Assembly (NCBI GenBank): GCA_023101505.1
Contig: LVZA01000001.1
Coordinates: 1,612,001 to 1,676,000, forward strand
Direction of reading: 5' to 3'
DNA length: 64,000 nt
Source of the DNA: Pasteurellaceae bacterium Pebbles2
GTDB taxonomy: Bacteria > Pseudomonadota > Gammaproteobacteria > Enterobacterales > Pasteurellaceae
Every line of letters begins with the position of its first letter. The first letter of the stretch is position 1. The notes under the pieces were generated by a model. It was not told the DNA's origin. It did not search any database and saw only the letters and a list, made by a program, of their open reading frames with translations. Below, in pieces: positions 9,203 to 20,178 of this stretch. A program made the translations under genes and the position numbers.

Positions 9203-11578
9203 ATGAAAAAACTTTTAATTGCTAGTTTATTATTCGGTTCAGCAACGGCGTATGCCGCACCTTTTGTGGTGAAAGATATTCGTGTTGACGGCGTGCAAGC
9301 TGGAGCAGAAGGCAATGTTTTAGCTGGCTTGCCAGTGAAAGTAGGTAAACGTGCTACCGATAACGATATCGCAAATGTGGTGAAAACCCTTTATTTGCGT
9401 GGCTATGACAACGTGCAGGCTGCTCGTGAGGGTAATACCTTAGTGATTTCTGTAACACAGCAACCATTGATTACAGAAGTAACTATTGATGGCAATAGTT
9501 CTGTGCCGAGTGAAGCATTGAAATCAAATTTGGAAGCAAATAGCTTTAAATCGGGCGAAGTGTTAAATCGTGAAAAATTAGAGGCTTTCCGCCAAAGTTT
9601 AGAAGAACATTATGCGACCACTGGACGTTATAATGCGAAAGTTGAAGCGATTGTAAACACGTTGCCGAATAATCGTGCAGAAGTGAAATTACAAATTACC
9701 GAAAATGATGTTGCGCTATTGAAAGATATTAGCTTTGAGGGCAATAACAGCGTAGATAGCAGCACATTGCAAGAGCAAATGGAACTTCAGCCTGATGCGT
9801 GGTGGAAATTATTTGGTAATAAATTTGCCCAAGAGCAATTTGGTAAAGATTTAAATGCAATTCAAGATTATTACGGTGAAAATGGCTATGCAAAAGCGCA
9901 AATCGCTAACACCGATGTGCAATTAAATGACGATAAAAGCGAAGCTCGAGTAAAAGTAGTTGTGAATGAGGGTGATGTTTACACTGTAAACAATGCTCGT
10001 ATTATCGGTGATGTTGGCGGTATGCAAGCAGAACTTTCACCATTATTAAAAGATATTCGTTTAAATGATACTTTCCGTCGTAGCGAAATTGCGACTGTGG
10101 AAGAAAATATTAAAGCGAAATTGGCAGAACAAGGCTATGCCACGGCGCAAGTGAATATTCACCCTGAATTTGATGATGCGAACAAAACCGTAGCAATCAC
10201 TTATGTTGTTGATGCTGGTCGTCGTTATTCTGTTCGCCAAATTCGTTTCGAGGGTAATACCGTAACGGCTGATAGCACTTTACGTCAAGAAATGCGTCAA
10301 CAAGAGGGTACGTGGTTATCTTCTCAGTTAGTTGAATTGGGTAAAGTTCGTTTAGATCGTACAGGTTTCTTTGAATCAGTTGAACAACGCAATGAAACCG
10401 TGCCAGGTAGCAATGACGAATTAGATATTATTTATCGTGTGAAAGAGCGTAACACGGGTAGTATTAACTTTGGTATCGGTTACGGTACAGAAAGTGGTTT
10501 CAGCTATCAAGCCAGCGTAAAACAAGATAACTTCTTGGGTATGGGTTCTTCAATCAGCTTGGCTGGACGTAAAGATGACTATACAACTAGCGTGAATTTA
10601 GGTTATACCGAACCGTATTTCACTAAAGACGGCGTGAGCTTAGGTGGTAACGTATTCTATGAAAAATACGATAATTCTGACGATAACAACGCAGCAAGCT
10701 ATTCTCGTACCACTTATGGTGCAGATGCGACTTTAGGTTTCCCTGTAAATGAAAATAACTCATACTATTTAGGTGTGGGCTATGTTTACAATAAATTAAA
10801 AAATGTTGCACCAGAATATTCTCGTCAAAAATATCTTGATTCAATGGAATACAAAGGCACAGCATTTAAATCACAAGATTTCACCTTTAAAGCAGGTTGG
10901 AACTATAACAGCTTAAACCGTGGTTATTTCCCAACCAAAGGTGTGCGTGCTAGCGCAGGTGGTATGGTAACTATCCCGGGGTCAGACAACAAATATTACT
11001 CTTTAAATGCAGATGTTCAAGGTTTCTACCCATTAGACCGTACGCATTCTTGGGTACTTTCAGCCAAGGCAGGCGCATCTTACGCTAATGGATTTGGTGG
11101 TAAAGAATTGCCATTCTATCGTAACTATGCTGCAGGTGGCATCGGTTCATTACGTGGTTTCTCATCTGGTGCGATTGGACCAAATGCTATTTATACTTCT
11201 GTAGATAAAAATGGCGATACGCAATATACATTTAAAAATGACATCATTGGCGGTAATGCAATGGCATTAGCAAGTGTGGAATTAATTTTCCCAACACCAT
11301 TTGTGGCGGATAAAAACCAAAATTCTGTGCGTACTTCAATGTTCGTTGATGCGGCAAGTGTGTGGAATACCAAGTGGAAGGCAGAAGATAAAGCAAGATT
11401 TGCTGCAGCTAACTTACCTGATTACAGCGACCCAAGCCGTGTTCGTGCATCAGCAGGTGTGGCATTCCAATGGCAATCACCGATTGGACCTTTGGTATTC
11501 TCTTATGCGAAACCAATCAAAAAATATGAAAATGATGATATTGAACAATTCCAATTTAGTATTGGTGGGACATTCTAA
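9203..11578 (+). CDS. bamA: Outer-membrane protein assembly factor BamA
   Basis: Central subunit of the BAM complex that folds beta-barrel proteins into the outer membrane; known in Haemophilus as protective antigen D15. The 791-residue precursor begins with a signal peptide (MKKLLIASLLFGSATAYA, cut before APF). Five POTRA repeats follow to about residue 420, then a 16-strand barrel with the conserved loop motif GSLRGF near 643 and a C-terminal Phe typical of BAM substrates. It lies between rseP and skp, both of which act on the same process. A USS stands just upstream (9171-9179). bamB-E are elsewhere. Confidence 0.97.
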   Translation: MKKLLIASLLFGSATAYAAPFVVKDIRVDGVQAGAEGNVLAGLPVKVGKRATDNDIANVVKTLYLRGYDNVQAAREGNTLVISVTQQPLITEVTIDGNSSVPSEALKSNLEANSFKSGEVLNREKLEAFRQSLEEHYATTGRYNAKVEAIVNTLPNNRAEVKLQITENDVALLKDISFEGNNSVDSSTLQEQMELQPDAWWKLFGNKFAQEQFGKDLNAIQDYYGENGYAKAQIANTDVQLNDDKSEARVKVVVNEGDVYTVNNARIIGDVGGMQAELSPLLKDIRLNDTFRRSEIATVEENIKAKLAEQGYATAQVNIHPEFDDANKTVAITYVVDAGRRYSVRQIRFEGNTVTADSTLRQEMRQQEGTWLSSQLVELGKVRLDRTGFFESVEQRNETVPGSNDELDIIYRVKERNTGSINFGIGYGTESGFSYQASVKQDNFLGMGSSISLAGRKDDYTTSVNLGYTEPYFTKDGVSLGGNVFYEKYDNSDDNNAASYSRTTYGADATLGFPVNENNSYYLGVGYVYNKLKNVAPEYSRQKYLDSMEYKGTAFKSQDFTFKAGWNYNSLNRGYFPTKGVRASAGGMVTIPGSDNKYYSLNADVQGFYPLDRTHSWVLSAKAGASYANGFGGKELPFYRNYAAGGIGSLRGFSSGAIGPNAIYTSVDKNGDTQYTFKNDIIGGNAMALASVELIFPTPFVADKNQNSVRTSMFVDAASVWNTKWKAEDKARFAAANLPDYSDPSRVRASAGVAFQWQSPIGPLVFSYAKPIKKYENDDIEQFQFSIGGTF

Positions 11579-11718
11579 TTTAATTTAGATTGAACTAATT
11601 GAATTTCATATCGTCTAATGGAATGACTGTGCCGAATAATGGATATTCGGCACTTAAACAAAAACATTCAAACAACCGTATTTCATAACAAATACTTTTA
11701 ACAAGGAAATTGATTAAA

Positions 11719-12282
11719 ATGAAAAAAATCGTAAAAGCAACCGCACTTTCTCTTGCTTTAGCATTCGCATCTTCAGCAGCAATGGCGGCAGAAAACATCG
11801 CCTTTATCAATGCGGGCTTTTTATTCCAACATCACCCAGATCGTGATGCTGTTGCTAAAAAATTAGAATCAACATTCAAAGCACAAGCAAAAGAGCTGGA
11901 AGCAAGCAAAAAATCAATCGATGGCAAAATTAATGCATTGAAAAAAGAAGCAAAAAATTTACGCAGCGCAGATATCAAAAAACGTGAAGATGAAATTAAT
12001 AAATTAATGAAAGAACACGATGCAAAAGCGGCTAAATTCCAACAAAATGCACAAAAAACAGAAAATGATGAGCGTGCAAAATTATTAGAATCTATTCAAC
12101 TTGCAACTAACAATTTCGCAAAAGAAAAAGGCTATACTTATGTGATCGATGCAAATTCAGTAGTTTTCGCTGCAGATGGCAAAGATATCACAGAAGATGT
12201 GTTAAAAGCGATTGGTGGCAAAGTGCCAGAAGCGAAAGCGGAAGCGACAGAAACCAAAGCTGAAGCACCAAAAGCACAATAA
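11719..12282 (+). CDS. skp: Periplasmic chaperone Skp (OmpH)
   Basis: Trimeric jellyfish-shaped chaperone that holds unfolded outer-membrane proteins in the periplasm on their way to BamA. The 187-residue precursor has a signal peptide (cleavage after SSAAMA, before AENIAF), then a basic coiled-coil region rich in Lys, Glu and Ala (about residues 45-120). The tail KAEATETKAEAPKAQ is longer and more Ala/Glu/Lys-rich than in E. coli Skp. I start at the ATG at 11719; the upstream TTG (11710) lies only two bases behind the AAGGA site. A USS codes part of the signal peptide (Thr-Ala-Leu). It is followed by lpxD at 24 bases. Confidence 0.95.
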   Translation: MKKIVKATALSLALAFASSAAMAAENIAFINAGFLFQHHPDRDAVAKKLESTFKAQAKELEASKKSIDGKINALKKEAKNLRSADIKKREDEINKLMKEHDAKAAKFQQNAQKTENDERAKLLESIQLATNNFAKEKGYTYVIDANSVVFAADGKDITEDVLKAIGGKVPEAKAEATETKAEAPKAQ

Positions 12283-12306
12283 TCTTATTATAGGTTAATC
12301 ATAAAT

Positions 12307-13332
12307 ATGCGTTCTTATACATTAAAAGAATTAGCAGAACATATCGGCGGTGCCTTGCGTGGCAGCGCCGATGTCGTTGTTACAGGTATCGCACCTTTAG
12401 ACAAAGCCAGCAAATCTCATTTAACCTTTATTTCCAATGTGAAATACCGCCCCTACTTAACCCTTTCTCAAGCAGGAATTTTAGTGGTTTCAGAAGCGGA
12501 CGTCGAGTTTTGTGCGGAAAATGCGAATTTAATCATCGTTAAAAATCCGTATGTTGCTTATGCTTTGTTGGCACAATATATGGACAGCACACCGAAAGCC
12601 GCTACAGAGATTTCTCCAAGTGCGGTGATTTCTGACACAGCTTTATTGGGCAAAAATGTGTCGGTGGGCGCAAATGCGGTGATTGAAGACGGCGCAGTGA
12701 TTGGCGATAACGCCGTGATTGGCGCAGGTTGTTTTATCGGTAAAAATGCAAAGATCGGCGCGAATACACAGCTTTGGGCGAATGTGAGCATTTATCACAA
12801 TGTAGAAATCGGCGATAGCTGTTTAATTCAATCTGGTGCGGTGATTGGCAGCGACGGTTTTGGCTATGCAAATGAGCGTGGTCAATGGATTAAAATTCCA
12901 CAAACAGGTTCTGTAATAATTGGAAATCACGTTGAAATTGGGGCTTGCACTTGTATTGACCGTGGCGCACTTGATAACACTGTGATTGAAGATAACGTGA
13001 TTATCGACAATCTTTGCCAAATTGCACACAACGTGCATATCGGCACGGGCACGGCGGTGGCAGGCGGTGTGATTATGGCTGGCAGCTTGAAAGTAGGGCG
13101 TTATTGCCAAATTGGTGGCGCAAGTGTGATCAATGGACATATGGAAATTTGCGACCAAGCGATTATCACAGGTATGAGTATGGTGATGAAGCCAATTACC
13201 GAAAAAGGCATTTATTCTTCAGGCATTCCAGCTCAGACAAATAAAGAATGGCGCAAAACTGCTGCACTGACGATGGATATTGATAAAATGAATAAACGTC
13301 TGAAAGCGGTAGAGAAAAAACTGGCAGACTAG
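12307..13332 (+). CDS. lpxD: UDP-3-O-acyl-glucosamine N-acyltransferase
   Basis: Third step of lipid A synthesis: transfers a 3-hydroxyacyl chain from ACP to the 2-amino group of UDP-3-O-acylglucosamine. The 341 residues show an N-terminal uridine-binding domain (about 1-100), a left-handed beta helix built from hexapeptide repeats ([10 protein letters not shown]-type, about 105-290) with the catalytic His in [10 protein letters not shown] near 240, and a C-terminal helix. It follows skp and precedes fabZ-lpxA-lpxB, the same order as E. coli. A terminator (13341-13375) separates it from fabZ. Confidence 0.96.
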   Translation: MRSYTLKELAEHIGGALRGSADVVVTGIAPLDKASKSHLTFISNVKYRPYLTLSQAGILVVSEADVEFCAENANLIIVKNPYVAYALLAQYMDSTPKAATEISPSAVISDTALLGKNVSVGANAVIEDGAVIGDNAVIGAGCFIGKNAKIGANTQLWANVSIYHNVEIGDSCLIQSGAVIGSDGFGYANERGQWIKIPQTGSVIIGNHVEIGACTCIDRGALDNTVIEDNVIIDNLCQIAHNVHIGTGTAVAGGVIMAGSLKVGRYCQIGGASVINGHMEICDQAIITGMSMVMKPITEKGIYSSGIPAQTNKEWRKTAALTMDIDKMNKRLKAVEKKLAD

Positions 13333-13340
13333 ACCAAAGC

Positions 13341-13375
13341 AAAAGCTCATCAAATTATTTGTATGAGCTTTTTTA
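13341..13375 (+). terminator. Intrinsic terminator after lpxD
   Basis: AAAGCTCAT (13342-13350) pairs perfectly with ATGAGCTTT (13363-13371) and is followed by T-rich sequence. It splits the lpxD and fabZ-lpxA transcripts, at least partly. Confidence 0.8.
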
Positions 13376-13520
13376 TTGCTTAAGCAAATGAATAATGTGA
13401 GAAAAATCAGCAAAAATTCACCGCACTTTTTTGCTTTACGCTATAATTTCTTGCTTAAATAACGTATAATTAACGACATTTTTTAAGATTAGTAATGTAA
13501 AACAGATAAAGGTAAGTATT

Positions 13521-13973
13521 GTGACCACTGAAACAAGACCCGCTCGTATTATTGAAGCAAATGAAATTATGAAATTATTGCCACATCGCTATCCATTTTT
13601 ATTAGTGGATCGTGTTTTAGACTTCCAAGAGGGCGAGTGGCTAAAAGCGATTAAAAATATTAGCGTGAATGAGCCTTGCTTTACAGGGCATTTCCCACAA
13701 GAGCCAATTTTCCCTGGCGTGTTAATTTTAGAAGCACTTGCGCAATCAATGGGGCTTTTGGCATTCAAAACCCACGAATTACAAGGCGGTGAATTATTCT
13801 ATTTCGCAGGTATTGACGATGCACGTTTCAAACGTCCAGTATTACCTGGAGATCAACTCGAATTAAATGTTGAAGTGATCAAAGAACGTCGTGGCGTTAC
13901 TTCATTTACAGGCGTAGCTAAAGTCAACGGCGAAATCGCTTGTGAAGCGAAATTAATGTGCGCACGTCGCTAA
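13521..13973 (+). CDS. fabZ: 3-hydroxyacyl-ACP dehydratase FabZ
   Basis: Removes water from 3-hydroxyacyl-ACP in fatty acid elongation and competes with LpxA for 3-hydroxymyristoyl-ACP. The 150-residue hot-dog protein carries [14 protein letters not shown] and the active-site segment [20 protein letters not shown] (His and Glu). The start is a GTG (13521) behind AAAGG. A downstream Met lies too close to the conserved LLPHRYPF region to be a likely start. It precedes lpxA by 22 bases. Confidence 0.96.
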   Translation: MTTETRPARIIEANEIMKLLPHRYPFLLVDRVLDFQEGEWLKAIKNISVNEPCFTGHFPQEPIFPGVLILEALAQSMGLLAFKTHELQGGELFYFAGIDDARFKRPVLPGDQLELNVEVIKERRGVTSFTGVAKVNGEIACEAKLMCARR

Positions 13974-13995
13974 GAATAAAAAATAAGGAGCGTTT

Positions 13996-14784
13996 ATGAT
14001 CCATTCAAGTGCAAAAATTCATTCTTCTGCCGTTGTGGAAGACGGAGCGAAGATTGGTGAAAATGTGGTTATCGGACCATTTTGTGTCATCGGTTCGCAA
14101 GTTGAAATTGGCAAAGGCACAGTATTGCATTCGCACGTTGTTATCAATGGCGTAACAACCATTGGCGAAGACAACCAAATTTTTCACGGCGCAACCATTG
14201 GCGAAGTCAACCAAGATTTGAAATATCAAGGCGAACCAACAAAAACCATTATTGGCGACCGCAACCGCATTCGTGAAAATGTAACCATTCATCGTGGCAC
14301 AGTGCAAGGCGGTGGTGTAACCCGTATTGGTAGCGATAATTTATTTATGGTGAACGCACATATTGCGCACGATTGCCGTATTAAAAATCGCTGTATCTTA
14401 GCTAACAATGCCACATTGGCAGGACACGTTGAGCTCGATGATTTCGTTATTGTGGGCGGAATGTCGGCAATTCACCAATTTGTCATCATCGGCGCACACG
14501 TTATGCTCGGCGGCGGCTCAATGGTTAGCCAAGACGTGCCACCTTATGTAATGGCGCAAGGCAACCACGCTCGTCCTTTCGGAGTGAATTTAGAGGGTTT
14601 GAAACGTCGTGGCTTTGACAAACCAACTTTACACGCCATTCGCAACGTATATAAATTAATTTATCGTAGCGACAAAACACTTGAAGAAGTGATGCCAGAA
14701 ATTGAGCATTATGCAAAAACAGAAGCGGCAGTGAGCTTCTTCTTGGAATTCTTTAAGCGTTCAACTCGTGGCATTATTCGATAA
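13996..14784 (+). CDS. lpxA: UDP-N-acetylglucosamine acyltransferase
   Basis: First step of lipid A synthesis: moves a 3-hydroxyacyl group from ACP to the 3-OH of UDP-GlcNAc. The 262-residue protein is the standard length. It has an N-terminal left-handed beta helix of hexapeptide repeats (about 1-185), the catalytic His in NAHIAHDC (about 122-129) and a C-terminal helical domain ([19 protein letters not shown]). It is in tandem with fabZ and closed by a USS-dyad terminator. Confidence 0.97.
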   Translation: MIHSSAKIHSSAVVEDGAKIGENVVIGPFCVIGSQVEIGKGTVLHSHVVINGVTTIGEDNQIFHGATIGEVNQDLKYQGEPTKTIIGDRNRIRENVTIHRGTVQGGGVTRIGSDNLFMVNAHIAHDCRIKNRCILANNATLAGHVELDDFVIVGGMSAIHQFVIIGAHVMLGGGSMVSQDVPPYVMAQGNHARPFGVNLEGLKRRGFDKPTLHAIRNVYKLIYRSDKTLEEVMPEIEHYAKTEAAVSFFLEFFKRSTRGIIR

Positions 14785-14801
14785 TAAATAATGTGATTTA
14801 A

Positions 14802-14836
14802 CACCGCACTTTGTCATAAAAGTGCGGTGCTTTTTT
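14802..14836. terminator. USS-dyad terminator after lpxA
   Basis: CACCGCACTTT (14802-14812) pairs perfectly with AAAGTGCGGTG (14819-14829) and is followed by CTTTTTTA. The arms are two head-to-head uptake signal sequences, an arrangement known in Haemophilus to double as terminators. Confidence 0.85.
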
Positions 14837-14913
14837 ATTCGATTTATTGTACTATCGTTTTAAATCCCTGCGCTGATGACGGCGCAGAATGCCTAATTCA
14901 ACAAGGATTTAAT

Positions 14914-16089
14914 ATGACTCACCTTTCCAAAAATCCCACTATTGCTTTAGTCGCTGGCGAAGTTTCAGGCGATATTCTCGGGGCAGGTTTAATTCGTGCG
15001 CTCAAAATGCGCTATCCGCAAGCTCGTTTCGTCGGCATTGCTGGCAAAAATATGCTGGCTGAGGGTTGCGAAAGTTTTATTGATATGGAAGAAATTGCGG
15101 TAATGGGCTTGGCTGAAATTGTGAAGCATTTGCCACGTTTACTCAAAATTCGCAAAAATACCGTTCAACAATTACTCGACATCAAACCTGATATTTTCAT
15201 TGGCATTGATTCGCCTGAATTTAATTTATATGTTGAAGAAAAATTGAAAGCACAAGACATTAAAACTATTCATTACGTCAGCCCATCGGTGTGGGCGTGG
15301 CGACAAAAACGCATTCATAAAATTGCCCGAGCGACCAATTTGGTATTGGCATTTTTGCCCTTTGAAAAAGCCTTTTACGACCGTTTCAACGTGCCTTGCC
15401 GCTTTATTGGGCACACAATGGCAGATGCCATTTCACTAAAACCTAATCGCCTTGAAGCCTGCCAAATGCTTGGTATTGATCCGCAACAACGCTATATGGC
15501 AATATTAGTGGGAAGCCGTGGTTCTGAAGTCGAATTTTTAGCTGAACCTTTTCTCAAAACAGCGATGCTTTTGAAGCAAAAATACCCTGATTTACAATTT
15601 TTAGTGCCATTAATAAATGAAAAACGCCGTCAGCAATTTGAGCAAATAAAAGCCAAAATTGCACCGCAGTTAGAGCTGATTTTATTAGACGGACAAGCTC
15701 GCCAAGCGATGATTGCGGCGGAAGCAACCTTGTTGGCATCAGGTACGGCGGCTTTAGAATGTATGTTATGCAAATCGCCAATGGTGGTGGGCTACCGAAT
15801 GAAAGCGACGACCTACTTCCTTGCTAAACGTTTAGTGAAAACGGATTATATTTCTCTGCCGAATTTATTAGCGAATGAAATGTTAGTGCCTGAAATGGTG
15901 CAAGACGAATGCCAACCTGAAAAATTGGCAGAAAAATTGTCGCCTTACTTAGATCAGAGCGAAAGTGCGGTGCAAAATCGACACATTTTAATTCAGCGTT
16001 TTACTGAATTGCACAAATTAATTCAGTGCGATGCCGACAGCCAAGCGGCGCAAGCGGTGATTGATTTATTAGAGGAACAAGCAGAATGA
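14914..16089 (+). CDS. lpxB: Lipid-A-disaccharide synthase
   Basis: GT19 glycosyltransferase joining UDP-2,3-diacylglucosamine and lipid X to the lipid A disaccharide at the inner membrane. The 391-residue form, starting at ATG 14914 behind AAGGA, matches the family length. The frame is open to an earlier ATG (14827), but that overlaps the lpxA terminator and gives a non-family N-terminus. Motifs include [16 protein letters not shown] (about 11-26), [23 protein letters not shown] and [11 protein letters not shown]. It overlaps rnhB by four bases (ATGA). Confidence 0.95.
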   Translation: MTHLSKNPTIALVAGEVSGDILGAGLIRALKMRYPQARFVGIAGKNMLAEGCESFIDMEEIAVMGLAEIVKHLPRLLKIRKNTVQQLLDIKPDIFIGIDSPEFNLYVEEKLKAQDIKTIHYVSPSVWAWRQKRIHKIARATNLVLAFLPFEKAFYDRFNVPCRFIGHTMADAISLKPNRLEACQMLGIDPQQRYMAILVGSRGSEVEFLAEPFLKTAMLLKQKYPDLQFLVPLINEKRRQQFEQIKAKIAPQLELILLDGQARQAMIAAEATLLASGTAALECMLCKSPMVVGYRMKATTYFLAKRLVKTDYISLPNLLANEMLVPEMVQDECQPEKLAEKLSPYLDQSESAVQNRHILIQRFTELHKLIQCDADSQAAQAVIDLLEEQAE

Positions 16090-16685
16090 CGGCAGAATTT
16101 TCCTACCCTGTCGGCGTGGAACTTATCGCAGGCGTGGACGAAGTGGGGCGTGGGCCTTTGGTTGGTGCGGTGGTTACGGCAGCGGTGATTTTAGATCCGA
16201 ATAACCCCATTGCAGGTCTTGCTGACAGCAAAAAATTAAGCGAAAAGAAACGCTTAGCCTTAGCCGAAGAAATTAAACAAAAAGCTCTAGCGTGGGCATT
16301 AGGACGTGCTGAGCCTAGCGAAATTGATGAGCTAAATATTTTGCACGCCACAATGTTGGCAATGCAACGAGCGGTAAAATCACTGAAAATTCAACCGCAC
16401 TTTGTGTTGGTGGACGGCAATCGCGTGCCAGAGCTATCAATGCCAGCACAAGCGGTGGTGAAAGGCGACAGCAAAGTGGCGGAAATTAGTGCAGCATCAA
16501 TTTTAGCGAAAGTGGCTCGGGATCAAGAAATGCAAGAATTAGATCAGCAATTTCCGCAATATGAATTTGCCAAACACAAAGGCTACCCGACCAAAGTGCA
16601 TTTAGAAAAATTATCGCAATATGGGGCTTTAGCCCAACATCGACGCAGCTTTGCGCCAGTTCGCCAAGTGTTAGAAAATACATAA
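16086..16685 (+). CDS. rnhB: Ribonuclease HII
   Basis: Endonuclease that cuts RNA in RNA-DNA hybrids and removes misinserted ribonucleotides. The 199-residue protein shows the [15 protein letters not shown] start of type-2 RNases H (Asp-Glu of the DEDD set, about 16-30), the internal VDGN Asp near 113 and [11 protein letters not shown] near 135-145. It overlaps the lpxB stop by four bases, and lpxB-rnhB is a conserved pair. It contains one USS (16394-16402). Confidence 0.96.
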   Translation: MTAEFSYPVGVELIAGVDEVGRGPLVGAVVTAAVILDPNNPIAGLADSKKLSEKKRLALAEEIKQKALAWALGRAEPSEIDELNILHATMLAMQRAVKSLKIQPHFVLVDGNRVPELSMPAQAVVKGDSKVAEISAASILAKVARDQEMQELDQQFPQYEFAKHKGYPTKVHLEKLSQYGALAQHRRSFAPVRQVLENT

Positions 16686-16715
16686 ACGCTTCATCATTAG
16701 ACGGGAGTACAGCCA

Positions 16716-18575
16716 ATGAATGACACCTTTTTAAGCTATGTGCAGTCGCCTTTATTCGTGGTGGTGGCGTTGCTCGTGGCAGCAATGGTTTTATTTGTAC
16801 AAAATAAATTGCGTATGGATATTATTGCGCTGTTGGTGATGTTGGCATTCTGTTTAACTGGCATTTTAACCGTGAATGAAGTGCTGGCTGGGTTTAGCGA
16901 CCCGAATATTATTTTGATTGCGCTGCTATTTATTGTCGGCGAGGGCTTGGTGCGCACTGGCGTGGCTTATCAAGTGAGCGAATGGCTGATGAAAGCCTCG
17001 AAAAATAGCGAAACAAAAGTGCTTATTTTACTGATGTTAGCAGTGGCTGGCTTAGGCTCTTTTATGAGTTCTACGGGCGTGGTGGCGATTTTTATTCCTG
17101 TTGTGCTGATGATTTGCCAGCAAATGAACATTTCACCGAAGCGATTAATGATGCCGTTGAGTGTGGCTGGGCTGATTAGCGGAATGATGACTTTAATTGC
17201 TACTGCACCGAATTTGGTGGTGAATGCGGAATTGGTGCGAGCAGAAGTTGGGCGATTTAGTTTCTTTTCTTTCACACCGATTGGCATTGTAATTTTAGTG
17301 CTGGGCGTGGTTTATATGCTCATTGCCCGCCGTTGGCTTGCTGGCGATGAACAGCAAGATCAACTCACCTCCAACCGTCATTCGCTGAATGATTTAATTG
17401 AAAATTACAACCTACATAGTCGCATCAAGCGTTTTGCGGTGTTGTCGGGTTCAGATTTCATTGGGCAAACGGTGGAAGATTTACATCTGCGTTCTACCTA
17501 TGGCTTAAATATTTTGGCGATTGAACGCTGGAAACGTTTTCGCCCAGTGTTTATGGCAATGTCTTTAGGAAAAGTGGAAATCCGAGAAAAAGATTTGCTA
17601 ATGATCGACATCAGCCAGCCCGAATTTGATTTAGATGCCTTTTGCCAATTACACCATTTGGAATTAGCGGAAATCCGTAATCACAATTTTGATGAGCAAG
17701 CCAAATCCATTGGAATGGCAGAAATTACGCCCATTCCCGAAGCCAGCAGCGTGGGAAAAAGTGCGGTGGAATTACGCTTTCGTTCCCATTATGGCTTGAA
17801 TATTATCGGTATAAAACGTAATAATGAGTTATTAACAGGGCATTTGGCGGAAGAAGTTATCGAAGCAGGGGATCTGCTTTTGGTGGTGGGCGATTGGAAA
17901 TTAATTCGTCAATTACGTGATAAAACCAAATCGTTTTTTGTGTTGAATTACCCGAGTGAAATCGATAAAGCTGTGCCTGCTCGCAGCCAAGCATTGCACG
18001 CCATTTTTTCCATTTTAGTAATGGTGATCTTAATGGTTACTAGCATCGTACCGAATGTGATTGCGGCGTTAATCGCCTGTTTACTCTTGGGCAAATTCCG
18101 TTGCATTGATGCAAAAAGTGCCTACGGCAGCATACATTGGGCAAGCCTGATTTTGATTGTGGGAATGATGCCTTTTTCTATCGCCCTACAAAAAACAGGT
18201 GGCGTGAATTTAATCGTTGATTTTATGATCAACACCGTCGGCACAATGGGGAAACATTGGATTTTAATTAGTTTATTCACACTTTGTGCCGTGGTTGGGC
18301 TGTTTATTTCAAACACCGCCACCGCCATTTTAATGGCACCGATTGCCATCACCTTGGCGCAACAGCTCGGTTTGTCGCCAATGCCTTTTGCAATGACGGT
18401 GGCAATAGCTTCCTCTGCAGCGTTTATGACGCCAATTTCGTCGCCAGTGAATACAATGGTATTAGGGCCGGGTGGCTATAAATTTAGTGATTTTGTGAAA
18501 ATCGGCGTGCCGTTCACCATTTTAGTGATGTTGGCGACAGTGTTTTGTATTCCGTTGTTGTTCCCATTTCACTAA
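16716..18575 (+). CDS. DASS/SLC13-family anion transporter with two RCK-C (TrkA-C) domains, YfbS-like
   Basis: Membrane transporter of the divalent anion:sodium symporter family. The 619 residues are arranged as an N-terminal half of about five membrane helices with SSTGVVAIFIPVVL and ATAPNLVVNAEL, two cytosolic RCK-C domains (about 215-300 and 305-400, both with RSxYGLNIxxIxR), and a C-terminal half with SNTATAILMAPIAI and PVNTMVLGPGGYKF. This layout matches E. coli YfbS-type proteins, whose substrate is unknown. The family carries dicarboxylates, citrate or sulfate. The gene starts 30 bases after rnhB and has a variant USS (AACTGCGGT) at its stop. Confidence 0.85.
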   Translation: MNDTFLSYVQSPLFVVVALLVAAMVLFVQNKLRMDIIALLVMLAFCLTGILTVNEVLAGFSDPNIILIALLFIVGEGLVRTGVAYQVSEWLMKASKNSETKVLILLMLAVAGLGSFMSSTGVVAIFIPVVLMICQQMNISPKRLMMPLSVAGLISGMMTLIATAPNLVVNAELVRAEVGRFSFFSFTPIGIVILVLGVVYMLIARRWLAGDEQQDQLTSNRHSLNDLIENYNLHSRIKRFAVLSGSDFIGQTVEDLHLRSTYGLNILAIERWKRFRPVFMAMSLGKVEIREKDLLMIDISQPEFDLDAFCQLHHLELAEIRNHNFDEQAKSIGMAEITPIPEASSVGKSAVELRFRSHYGLNIIGIKRNNELLTGHLAEEVIEAGDLLLVVGDWKLIRQLRDKTKSFFVLNYPSEIDKAVPARSQALHAIFSILVMVILMVTSIVPNVIAALIACLLLGKFRCIDAKSAYGSIHWASLILIVGMMPFSIALQKTGGVNLIVDFMINTVGTMGKHWILISLFTLCAVVGLFISNTATAILMAPIAITLAQQLGLSPMPFAMTVAIASSAAFMTPISSPVNTMVLGPGGYKFSDFVKIGVPFTILVMLATVFCIPLLFPFH

Positions 18576-18619
18576 ACTGCGGTGAAAAATAGCAACGTTT
18601 TTGAAAAATAAGGAAAAAT

Positions 18620-19213
18620 ATGACCGCACTTTTAACCGAACAAAAATTAAAAATTGGGCTTGTTTCGATTTCAGATCGAGCTTCGCAAGGCGTGTATCAA
18701 GATCAGGGCATTCCTGAATTAAAAGCGTGGCTTGAAACTGCTTTGTGCGATCCTTTTGAGCTAGAAACTCGCTTAATTCCTGATGAACAGAGCGACATTG
18801 AACGCACTTTAATTGAATTAGTTGATGATCATCATTGCCACTTAGTGCTTACCACAGGCGGCACAGGGCCTGCAAAACGTGATGTTACGCCCGATGCCAC
18901 ACTAGCGATTGCGGATCGTGAAATGCCGGGTTTTGGCGAGCAAATGCGACAAGTAAGCTTGCATTTTGTGCCGACGGCGATTTTATCACGCCAAGTGGGC
19001 GTTATTCGTAAAAATAGCTTGATTTTGAATTTGCCTGGGCAGCCGAAAGCGATTAAAGAAACGCTCGAGGGCGTGAAAGATGAGCAAGGCAAAGTGTTGG
19101 TGAAAGGGATTTTTTCTGCTGTACCATATTGTTTGCAATTAATTGATGGCATTTATATCGACACCAAACCTGAGATTATCGAAAGTTTCCGCCCCAAATC
19201 TGCGAGAAGATAA
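18620..19213 (+). CDS. mog: Molybdopterin adenylyltransferase
   Basis: Adenylates molybdopterin before MoeA inserts molybdenum. The 197-residue MoaB/Mog-fold protein shows GLVSISDRAS near the start, the substrate-binding TTGGTGPAKRDVTPDAT (about 76-92) and LPGQPKAI. Its first residues MTALLTEQ are coded by a USS (18623-18631) placed directly after the ATG. It precedes a YdcZ-type membrane gene by three bases; other moa/moe genes are not here. Confidence 0.92.
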   Translation: MTALLTEQKLKIGLVSISDRASQGVYQDQGIPELKAWLETALCDPFELETRLIPDEQSDIERTLIELVDDHHCHLVLTTGGTGPAKRDVTPDATLAIADREMPGFGEQMRQVSLHFVPTAILSRQVGVIRKNSLILNLPGQPKAIKETLEGVKDEQGKVLVKGIFSAVPYCLQLIDGIYIDTKPEIIESFRPKSARR

Positions 19214-19216
19214 ACT

Positions 19217-20042
<826 letters not shown>

Positions 20043-20178
20043 GAGCGTTAATGCACATCATAGCAAAAGTGCGGTCTAATTCCATTTGGTTCTAAACTAG
20101 AACAAATAGCTATTTTTTCAAAAGAACAGATTGTGGTAAAAATAACGTCAACAAATAAAACATTCTTTCAAGGAGAAT

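Noticed and set aside
12558-13158. Long antisense reading frames opposite lpxD and lpxA
   Set aside because: They arise from the hexapeptide-repeat codon pattern of the sense genes and show no ribosome sites or family motifs.
13996-14784. CRISPR-like periodicity in lpxA and lpxD
   Set aside because: The repeats are degenerate 18-base units of the protein hexapeptide helix, not direct repeats with spacers.
14827-14913. Earlier start of lpxB at 14827
   Set aside because: It begins inside the lpxA USS-dyad terminator and gives a non-family N-terminus; the ATG at 14914 has an AAGGA site.
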